Source of the DNA: Anaerolineales bacterium UBA2029
Lineage (GTDB): Bacteria; Chloroflexota; Anaerolineae; Aggregatilineales; Aggregatilineaceae
Length of the DNA stretch: 7,857 bases
NCBI GenBank assembly: GCA_002332795.1
Contig: DDBP01000226.1
Coordinates: 1-7,857 of the forward strand
Direction: 5' to 3'
The notes beneath the pieces are model-generated. The model was given only the letters and a program-made list of their open reading frames with translations. It had not been told where the DNA came from and did no database searches. Below are positions 1 to 5,489 of this stretch, in pieces. How positions within the stretch are numbered: position 1 is the stretch's first letter; every line of letters begins with the position of its first letter. A program made the translations under genes and the position numbers.

Positions 1-1
1 G

Positions 2-104
2 TTTGCCTCACCCCCAGCCTCGCTTCGCTCGGCTTGCCCCCTCTCCAGTCTAGGCAGGAGAGGGGGCAACGAGGCGCGTCAGCGCCGAGTGGGGGTGAGG
101 TAAA
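2..104. repeat. Palindromic dispersed-repeat (MITE-like) element at the window edge
   Basis: The arms 2-15 (tttgcctcaccccc) and 91-104 are inverted copies with one mismatch. The inner arms 35-46 (tgccccctctcc) and 57-68 match perfectly around a loop of about 10 nt at 47-56. Between them each arm holds a smaller palindrome, such as ggcgc/gcgcc at 73-77 and 82-86. The nested foldback architecture is that of a non-autonomous REP/MITE-like repeat; no transposase is present. The dnaE frame reads through the right arm and stops at TAG (50-52) in the central loop, so the element supplies the protein's last residues. The left end may extend beyond the window. Confidence 0.75.
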
Positions 105-3046
105 TCGGGCTGCCCCCCCCTGAAGGATACTTGGGGCAGGTCATTAAGACAGGCAATCACGCAGCTATTTCGACCGTGTTGCACGCGGCACAGAACACCC
201 AGCCGCAGCCATAGGTGCTGGATTTGCTGCGCCAAGCGGCGTGATGCAAGCGTCAGTTGACCGTCTCCTATGCCACGTTGCCATAATCGCCTCAGCAGGC
301 GTTCAATACAGGAGTTCCTCAGACCAAAAACTTCATCAGGAAAAGCTGATGTCGGGCAGTCAAGGATCAGCGAATCCGCCAGGGCAATTATTCTGTGCTC
401 CGGCCACTCGGTTCGCCCTTCCACCGGAATACGACGGGGCACCGCGATCGAGTCACCAACCCGCAGTTCGCCCAGCAGACGCCAGCCCTCGAACGTGTAG
501 AAGGGATGATTGGCCGTGGCCGTGATCATGCGCCCCAATTGTGTCGTCAAACGGTAGACCGGCCTGACTCCGTTGAACATGACTTGCGTGACAGGCCCAG
601 ACTGGATGGTAAGCCGATCCAGATCGCAGGTCAGAGTGTGTTCGATGGTCGCGACGCCCATGGCCAGGTCACCCACGCGCACCAGTCGTCCACTCACAGC
701 ATCCACGATCTCCGTGTCCGCCACAACACATTTGTTAAATCCATACCGCGCGAAGAACTCGATGTCGTCGAAGATGGCGTTGGCCGTATCCGGATCGACG
801 CCGTGCTGTGGGCCACGCTCGATGAAGGTAGTGCGGTGTTTGAGCAGGTCTTCTTTCTTCTTCTTGGAGACGGCGCGGCGCATCAGGTCGGCTTCGCCCA
901 GCGAGTAGCCGAACAGCTCCGCGCCGATCTGCATGATCTGCTCCTGGTAGACGATGATGCCGTAGGTCTCTTCCAGGATCGATCTGAGCTTCTCGTGCTT
1001 GTACTCGACGGGTTCTTCGCCGTGCAGGCGACGGTTGTAGCTGGGGATGTATTCCATCGGGCCAGGGCGGTAGAGCGCAATGCCCGCCACGATGTGCTCG
1101 AAGCGCGTAGGGCGCATGTCGGTCAACATGCGCCGCATCCCCTGCGATTCTAGCTGAAAGACGCCCACCGTCTCCCCCCGCCCCAACATCGCGAACATCT
1201 CCTCGACCATGCGCGTCTTTTCAGGATCGTTCGGGTCGGGGCGGTAGGGGATATTGGAAAGATCGTAGTGTACGCCGTGATAGTGCTCGATCAGCTCGCA
1301 CGCCTTGCGCATGATGGTCAGCGTGGACAGGCCCAGGAAGTCCACTTTGAGCAGCCCGATGGACTCGCAGGTCTCCATGGGGAACTGCGTCACCATCTTG
1401 ACGGGCGCATCCTCCGCCGAGCCTTTGGTGGGGCGGTGCAAGGGGATGTATTCCACCAGCGGCTTGTCGGCGACGATCACACCGGCGGCGTGCGTGCTGG
1501 CGTGCCGGGTGATGCCTTCCAGTTGACGGGCCACGTCAATCAGGCGACGGGCGGTCGGGTCGTTTTCGTAGGCCGCCTTTAGATCGGGCAGTGCCTTCTC
1601 CGGATCGTCGCTCAGCGCGTCCTCGAACTTGATCGGCTTGCCCGCGCTGGGGATCAGGCGGGCAATGCGGTCTACTTCGGTCGGCGGCATGTCCAGGGCG
1701 CGGCCCACGTCGCGGATGGCAGCCTTGCTGCCCAGCGTCCCAAAGGTGATGATGGCCGCGACCTTGTCCTCCCCATATTTCTGGGCGCAGTACTGGATCA
1801 TCTCGGCGCGGCGGTCTTCGGGGAAGTCCAGGTCAATATCGGGCATGGACACGCGCCCAGGGTTCAGGAAGCGCTCGAAGAGCAGGCCGTTGGTCAACGG
1901 GTCAATGTTGGTGATGCCCAGGCAATAGGCGGCCAGGCTGCCCGCGCCCGACCCGCGCACGTTCCACCAGATATCAGCGTGACGGGCAAACTCGCACAAG
2001 TCCCACACGATCAGAAAGTACGTGTCAAAGCCCATCTCGTGAATGATGTGCAGTTCATAGTCCAGCCGCCCGCGCACAGCCGGTTCGTCGGCGCGCGCGC
2101 CATAGCGCCAGCGCAGGCCGCGCTCGCACAGGTGACGCAGGTAGGTGGCCGGGGTGAACCCCTCTGGCACGGGGAAGACGGGCAGATGGTAGCCGTCCGA
2201 GTCCAGGTTGACATCGCACATTTCGGCGATCAGCAGGGTGTTGGTGAGCGCCTCCGGCACATGATGGAATAGCTCCCACATTTCCGGGATCGACCGCAGG
2301 TGAAACGACTGACTTTCGAAGCGCAGGCGGTTGCGGTCGGCCTTGACGCTGCTGGTTTGAATGCACAGCAGGGTGTCGTGAATGTCGTAGTCTTCGGCCA
2401 GCACATAGTGCACGTCGTTGGTGGCGACCAGCGGCACCTGAGCATAGCGTTGATGCGCCAGCAGCCAGCGGTTCAGGGCGTGCAGTTGCTCGATGTCGTG
2501 ATGCTGCAACTCCAGGAAGAAGTTATCGCGCCCGAAGACATCCTGATACCAGCCTATGCGCTGCAACGCTTCGTCCTCGCGCCCCTCCTCCACCAGGCGA
2601 GGAATCTCCGCCGCCAGGCAGCCAGACGTGGCGATCAACCCCTCGGCGTGCTGCGCCAGGAACTCGTGATCAATGCGTGGGTTGCGGTAGTAACCTTCCA
2701 GTTGTGCGGCAGAGGCCAGCTTGAGCAGGTTCTTGTACCCCGTCTGATTCCGCGCCAGCAACAGCAGATGCGCCGACCTGGCATCGAGTTCGCTGTCGCG
2801 GTCGCGCATGGAGCGCCCCCAGGGGGTGATATACGCTTCCATGCCGATGATCGGCTTGATGCCGGCGGCACGGCAGGCGCGGTAGAAATCAATGACGCCG
2901 AACATCGCGCCGTGATCGGTGATGGCCAGCGCAGGCATGCCCAGCTCTTTGGCACGCCCGACCAGTTTCTTGATCTGGCTCAACCCGTCCAGCAGGCTGA
3001 ATTCGGTGTGCACGTGGAGATGGACGAAGTTCTCGGCGTCGGACAT
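50..3046 (-). CDS. dnaE: DNA polymerase III alpha subunit, N-terminal part running into a truncated intein
   Basis: This is the replicative polymerase catalytic subunit, which extends primers at the fork. The start at 3046 (MSDAENF) is chosen because GAGGAAA lies 7 nt upstream and the PHP domain begins at once; an ATG at 3082 would add 12 atypical residues. The product is 998 aa. The PHP domain (about 5-215) keeps all nine expected metal ligands: H11, H13, D20, H45, E70, H93, C143, D211 and H213. The palm has PDIDLDF (D403, D405) and KVDFLGL (D569), the three catalytic aspartates. Thumb and finger motifs follow, such as RPGPMEYIPSY and YGIIVYQEQIMQ, up to FARYGFNK at 772. Residue 773 is Cys1 of an intein. 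The rest of the fingers (usually SHSAAYA), HhH, OB fold and tau-binding region are missing; full-length family members are about 1,100-1,200 aa. The last 18 or so residues come from a repeat. Identity is certain. Whether the gene is fractured, broken or merely cut off is not. Confidence 0.95.
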   Translation of the reverse strand: MSDAENFVHLHVHTEFSLLDGLSQIKKLVGRAKELGMPALAITDHGAMFGVIDFYRACRAAGIKPIIGMEAYITPWGRSMRDRDSELDARSAHLLLLARNQTGYKNLLKLASAAQLEGYYRNPRIDHEFLAQHAEGLIATSGCLAAEIPRLVEEGREDEALQRIGWYQDVFGRDNFFLELQHHDIEQLHALNRWLLAHQRYAQVPLVATNDVHYVLAEDYDIHDTLLCIQTSSVKADRNRLRFESQSFHLRSIPEMWELFHHVPEALTNTLLIAEMCDVNLDSDGYHLPVFPVPEGFTPATYLRHLCERGLRWRYGARADEPAVRGRLDYELHIIHEMGFDTYFLIVWDLCEFARHADIWWNVRGSGAGSLAAYCLGITNIDPLTNGLLFERFLNPGRVSMPDIDLDFPEDRRAEMIQYCAQKYGEDKVAAIITFGTLGSKAAIRDVGRALDMPPTEVDRIARLIPSAGKPIKFEDALSDDPEKALPDLKAAYENDPTARRLIDVARQLEGITRHASTHAAGVIVADKPLVEYIPLHRPTKGSAEDAPVKMVTQFPMETCESIGLLKVDFLGLSTLTIMRKACELIEHYHGVHYDLSNIPYRPDPNDPEKTRMVEEMFAMLGRGETVGVFQLESQGMRRMLTDMRPTRFEHIVAGIALYRPGPMEYIPSYNRRLHGEEPVEYKHEKLRSILEETYGIIVYQEQIMQIGAELFGYSLGEADLMRRAVSKKKKEDLLKHRTTFIERGPQHGVDPDTANAIFDDIEFFARYGFNKCVVADTEIVDAVSGRLVRVGDLAMGVATIEHTLTCDLDRLTIQSGPVTQVMFNGVRPVYRLTTQLGRMITATANHPFYTFEGWRLLGELRVGDSIAVPRRIPVEGRTEWPEHRIIALADSLILDCPTSAFPDEVFGLRNSCIERLLRRLWQRGIGDGQLTLASRRLAQQIQHLWLRLGVLCRVQHGRNSCVIACLNDLPQVSFRGGQPDLPHPHSALTRLVAPSPA
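105..730 (-). mobile_element. Intein N-terminal part with degenerate LAGLIDADG endonuclease, inserted in dnaE after GFNK
   Basis: Protein-splicing element translated in frame with dnaE. Block A begins at C773 (CVVADTEIVDAVSGRLVRVGDL region). Block B is ITATANHPF with the T844-x-x-H847 motif, followed by GW..L.EL..GDSIAVPR, the typical end of an intein N-terminal splicing domain. A DOD-type endonuclease remnant follows. Residues 883-896 (EHRIIALADSLIL) look like the first LAGLIDADG helix without its acidic end. Only a few residues later comes FPDEVFGLRNSCIERLLRRLW...GDG, resembling the second LAGLIDADG helix, then SRRLAQQIQHLWLRLGVLCRV, a usual downstream segment. Most of the DNA-binding region between the two helices therefore seems deleted. 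Blocks F and G, with the terminal His-Asn, are absent. Base composition is visibly lower in GC than the surrounding polymerase (301-360 is 27/60 G+C by hand count). The upper boundary is exact; the lower one, where the repeat begins, is approximate. Confidence 0.88.
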
Positions 3047-3053
3047 CGGGCAC

Positions 3054-3060
3054 TTTCCTC
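3054..3060 (-). promoter_or_regulatory. Ribosome binding site of dnaE
   Basis: On the minus strand this reads GAGGAAA and lies 7 nt before the ATG at 3046. It decides in favour of the MSDAENF start over the upstream ATG at 3082. Confidence 0.7.
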
Positions 3061-3102
3061 GGTACGCGCGACAATCGAACAAAGATGCGAGGGCTTGCCG
3101 CC

Positions 3103-3108
3103 ATTATA
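3103..3108 (-). promoter_or_regulatory. Promoter -10 box for dnaE
   Basis: A perfect TATAAT on the minus strand, 57 nt before the dnaE start, which would give a leader of about 50 nt. The -35 region, 16-17 nt upstream, is poor (GGTCAA or GGGTCA) and overlaps the -35 box of the divergent promoter. Inferred from sequence only. Confidence 0.5.
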
Positions 3109-3124
3109 ACACCGCCCCTGCCGG

Positions 3125-3154
3125 TTGACCCTTAAAGTTCCAAGCGCGTACAAT
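3125..3154 (+). promoter_or_regulatory. Sigma-70-type promoter facing the small membrane protein gene
   Basis: TTGACC at 3125-3130 and TACAAT at 3149-3154 are separated by 18 nt, close to the housekeeping consensus on both boxes. Transcription would start near 3161 and run rightward, giving a leader of about 125 nt before the ATG at 3286. The leader includes a small stem-loop (tgtctc at 3166-3171, gagaca at 3178-3183) and a dispersed repeat unit. Confidence 0.6.
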
Positions 3155-3193
3155 CAAAGTAGATATGTCTCACATTCGAGACAAGAGACTTCG

Positions 3194-3220
3194 ACCGCAG
3201 AGGCACAGAGAGCACAAAGG
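3194..3220. repeat. Dispersed 'accgcagag' repeat unit, half copy
   Basis: This stretch matches the reverse complement of the right arm of the repeat at 5249-5327 at about 21 of 26 positions (accgcagag, then an agagcRca core). No inverted partner arm is visible beside it, so it looks like a half copy or a degraded foldback. It lies in the leader of the small membrane protein gene. Confidence 0.6.
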
Positions 3221-3285
3221 GGAAAAGCTGCAGAAGACGCTGTTCCTGGGCGGCGTGTGTTGTGGTATCTGAAAAGAAGGGGATG

Positions 3286-3651
3286 ATGAGCAAGGAACAT
3301 TTGCGCTTCGTCTTCAAGCGCCTGATCATGATCGAGGCGGGTGTGATCGCGGGAGTGGCCATCGTGTGCCTGGCCATGGGCTGGCATTCCGTCAACGAGA
3401 TTGCCATGGCCTACCTGGTGGTGGGCGTGATCATCTTCGCCATCGGGCCGTTCAGCATGATGGGCGGATGGGGCACCACCCGCGACTTCACCTACCTGTA
3501 TGGGCGCTCGATGGACGAACGCTCGCACCTGGAGCGCCTGCACCAGGATCAGGACGAGATCGGGCGTAGCATTGGCCTGGTGATCCCCTCGGTCATCCTG
3601 GGCACGATCACCATGGTGCTCTCGGTCGCCTTCCAGACGATCTTTTCGTGA
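3286..3651 (+). CDS. Small membrane protein with three predicted transmembrane helices, function unknown
   Basis: A 121-residue hydrophobic protein that I cannot assign to a named family. Predicted membrane helices are at about 13-33, 38-60 and 96-119. Between the second and third is a charged hydrophilic loop (TTRDFTYLYGRSMDERSHLERLHQDQDEIGRS) of about 33 residues that could be a cytosolic contact surface. The start is placed at the second of two adjacent ATGs (3283, 3286) because AAGGGG lies just upstream and MSKEHLRFVFKR is a normal positively charged N-terminus; a GTG at 3262 is also in frame but has no good ribosome site. A good promoter lies upstream at 3125-3154. The gene points toward the serine protease, 106 nt away, with which it could share a transcript. 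It is probably a real gene, given consistent codon use and clear helices, but its role is not known. Confidence 0.8.
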   Translation: MSKEHLRFVFKRLIMIEAGVIAGVAIVCLAMGWHSVNEIAMAYLVVGVIIFAIGPFSMMGGWGTTRDFTYLYGRSMDERSHLERLHQDQDEIGRSIGLVIPSVILGTITMVLSVAFQTIFS

Positions 3652-3698
3652 GTGAGGAGCAGACTCAGGACACTGCCAGCCCCACTATTCGAACTCTG

Positions 3699-3733
3699 GA
3701 CTCGTGACTCATGACTCCCGACTCCAGACTCAC
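3699..3733. repeat. Tandem heptamer GACTCNN, five copies
   Basis: Five exactly spaced 7-bp units: gactcgt, gactcat, gactccc, gactcca, gactcac. The five GACTC bases are invariant and the last two vary. Looser relatives precede the array (gaactct at 3691, gactcag at 3662). It lies in the gap before the serine protease gene, ending 15 nt before its GGAGAG ribosome site. It may be a microsatellite-like dispersed repeat or a protein-binding array; the sequence does not decide. Confidence 0.75.
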
Positions 3734-3757
3734 ACCCTCTCAACACCGGAGAGAGCC

Positions 3758-5218
3758 ATGAATCGAACGGCAATGATACAGGTCACAGGGGCGCTGCTGC
3801 TGACGCTGGCCGCCCTGGCGACGCCTGCATGGGCCGCCGCCCCCACTCCGGACGGCACGCTACCGCCCGCCCAGGCGGGGGCAGACTGGCGCTGTGCGCG
3901 AGTCAACGGGGAAGTAGGGCTGAATGTGCGGGGTGGGCCGGGCACCGGCTACGCGGTGATGTTCACGCTCCCGCCCGGCGCTGCCCTCGAAGCGGACTAC
4001 GCCAGTCAGCGCCAGGCCGACGGCTACACCTGGCTGCCGGTGCGTTACCAGGGGCGCGAAGGTTGGGCGATCCTGCCCCGTCTGGACGCCTGCCCCGCCC
4101 CTCGGTTGACCCTGCCCACCGCCGCCCCTGTCGCCATCAACCGCGACGGTGTGCTCGACCGCACGGAGATCGCCCAACTGGCCCGCAGCGTGGTCTTGCT
4201 GGCGATCCGGCAGAACGGTCGGCTGTACGCTTCCGGCACGGGCACCATCGCTTCACCCGAAGGGCTGATTCTCACCAGCGCGCACGTCGTCGAGGGAGCC
4301 GATGAGGTGGCCGTGGGCGTGCTGGACGATCTCAACGATCCCCCGCAATGGCGCTACCTGGGGGACGTGGTCAGCCTGGATGAGCGCGTGGACGTGGCGC
4401 TGATCGCTGTGCGCAGCGACATGGACGGGCGGCCCCTGACTGGCTCGCTCGAACTGCCCTATATGGCGGTGACGCTGGCCGCCGACGAAGTCTACCGCGG
4501 TGACATCGTCTACATCTTCGGCTACCCCGGTATTGGCGACGACTATCTGGTGGTCACCCAGGGCAACATCGTCTCGGTGGAAAACGGCACTTTCAACGGG
4601 CAGCGCATGCCGATGTGGTACCGCACCGACGCAGAGATCGCGCCGGGCAACAGCGGCGGGCTGGTGGTCAACGGCAACGGCGAATTCGTGGGCATTCCCA
4701 CCTTCGTGCAGTCCGAAGAGCAGACCGGCGGGCGACTGGGCGGGATTCGCCCGGCGCAGGTCGCGCTGATGGCCGTGCTGGACGACTATCAGCCGGTCGC
4801 GTCGAGCGCTGCGCCCGCCGTAAGCGTTGTGCTGGAACAGGTGCGGCTCGACCCTGCGGTGACGATCAACGGCCTGCCGGGGCTGGCGCTGCACGTGACC
4901 TTCACTCTCTCCGGCTGGCAGGGTCGTCCGGCACAGGTAGAAGCGCGTTTCTTCTACGACGAAGCAGCGCTGTCACCGGTGATCAATCCGGCTGCGCCCG
5001 TGGCTTATCGCGACGCCGGCGATCAGCTACGGATCGCGCAACCGCTGACGCCCTGTTGCCCACAAACGCGCTTCTGGGACGTGACTCTGTCCATCCCCTA
5101 CGAAGTCCTGCGGGCCGCCGCGCCAGGAACAAGCCAACTGCGCGCGGAAGTGCGGCTGAGGGCACAGGATGACTCGTGGCAAGAGACGCTGACGTGGGAA
5201 ACGGTGCGCCTGCCATGA
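3758..5218 (+). CDS. Secreted trypsin-like (S1C family) serine protease with N-terminal SH3-like domain
   Basis: A 486-residue exported endopeptidase. The ATG at 3758 is chosen over an in-frame upstream ATG at 3704 because GGAGAGAG lies at 3748-3755 and a good signal peptide follows at once (hydrophobic core about 10-22, likely cut after AWA near 27). Residues 45-112 form an SH3-like domain (GLNVRGGPGTGYAV motif, later GREGWAI), of the kind thought to bind cell-wall material. Residues 135-345 are a chymotrypsin-fold protease of the HtrA/trypsin_2 type: H176 in LTSAHVV, D212 in VDVALI and S299 in APGNSGG complete the triad. No PDZ domain follows. Residues 355-486 are a beta-rich domain of unknown type with a CC pair at 433-434. 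The protein probably acts outside the membrane in envelope quality control or surface processing. That role is inferred from family and context, while catalytic competence is supported by the intact triad. Confidence 0.93.
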   Translation: MNRTAMIQVTGALLLTLAALATPAWAAAPTPDGTLPPAQAGADWRCARVNGEVGLNVRGGPGTGYAVMFTLPPGAALEADYASQRQADGYTWLPVRYQGREGWAILPRLDACPAPRLTLPTAAPVAINRDGVLDRTEIAQLARSVVLLAIRQNGRLYASGTGTIASPEGLILTSAHVVEGADEVAVGVLDDLNDPPQWRYLGDVVSLDERVDVALIAVRSDMDGRPLTGSLELPYMAVTLAADEVYRGDIVYIFGYPGIGDDYLVVTQGNIVSVENGTFNGQRMPMWYRTDAEIAPGNSGGLVVNGNGEFVGIPTFVQSEEQTGGRLGGIRPAQVALMAVLDDYQPVASSAAPAVSVVLEQVRLDPAVTINGLPGLALHVTFTLSGWQGRPAQVEARFFYDEAALSPVINPAAPVAYRDAGDQLRIAQPLTPCCPQTRFWDVTLSIPYEVLRAAAPGTSQLRAEVRLRAQDDSWQETLTWETVRLP

Positions 5219-5248
5219 GTATCTCCGGCTCGCCCGTTGGTGGTGATC

Positions 5249-5327
5249 AAACCGCCGAGAACGCAGAGGGCGCAGAGAGAGGCCCAGAGTATCCTTCTTC
5301 TCTGCGCTCTCGGCGACTCTGCGGTGA
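5249..5327. repeat. Dispersed foldback repeat ('ctctgcggt' type)
   Basis: The left arm 5251-5278 (accgccgagaacgcagag...) and right arm 5300-5325 (ctctgcgctctcggcgac...) are imperfect inverted copies around a loop of about 20 nt. This kind of 'ctctgcgctctcggcg...ctctgcggtg' sequence is a familiar intergenic repeat in several GC-rich environmental bacteria. A related half copy lies at 3194-3220. It sits 30 nt after the protease stop codon and as RNA would form a long stem, so it may also limit transcription. Confidence 0.7.
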
Positions 5328-5374
5328 AGCCCTCGACACTGCATTGCCCGACTTTCGCCCTGCGAAGGTTGGAT

Positions 5375-5380
5375 TATACT
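5375..5380 (+). promoter_or_regulatory. Possible promoter -10 box for the coiled-coil membrane protein gene
   Basis: TATACT lies in a locally AT-rich spot (ggattatactaacc) about 110 nt before the ATG at 5490. The -35 match is weak (around tttcg at 5353-5357). With the repeat between it and the protease gene, it suggests that the downstream genes have their own promoter. Confidence 0.35.
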
Positions 5381-5440
5381 AACCGTCAGCCGCACCCGCG
5401 CCTGAGCCGTGCCAGGCCGGGCCAGGTCATCCCTTCGCGG

Positions 5441-5461
5441 CGGCTGTCGCCCCGACAGCCG
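5441..5461 (+). promoter_or_regulatory. Stem-loop in the leader of the coiled-coil membrane protein gene
   Basis: A perfect 9-bp stem, cggctgtcg (5441-5449) with cgacagccg (5453-5461), closes a CCC loop. It ends 13 nt before the AAGGAGAG ribosome site at 5475-5482. There is no T-run after it, so it is not an obvious terminator. It could affect leader stability or ribosome access. Confidence 0.5.
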
Positions 5462-5489
5462 ACCGCTTGAGTCGAAGGAGAGTGGGCTG

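Noticed and set aside
395..1153. 252-codon plus-strand open frame opposite the intein and polymerase
   Set aside because: It overlaps clear intein and fingers motifs on the other strand and has no ribosome site or domain of its own. It is not the missing intein C-half, as no terminal His-Asn is seen.
2300..3109. 269-codon plus-strand open frame opposite the DnaE PHP region
   Set aside because: It is antisense to well-conserved DnaE motifs. Its composition mirrors that gene's codons and it has no recognisable domain.
3154..3543. Minus-strand frame containing an 'FPLCALCASAVE'-like string
   Set aside because: This string is the translation of the dispersed ctctgcggt-type repeat, a familiar source of spurious protein predictions, and the frame is antisense to the small membrane protein gene.
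3699..3733. CRISPR-like array from the repeated GACTC units
   Set aside because: Units are 7 bp with 2-bp variable parts, far below CRISPR repeat and spacer sizes, and no cas genes are present.
4253..4894. 213-codon minus-strand open frame opposite the serine protease
   Set aside because: It is antisense to the catalytic core with the intact triad, and its His/Asp/Gln-rich composition is typical of a shadow frame.
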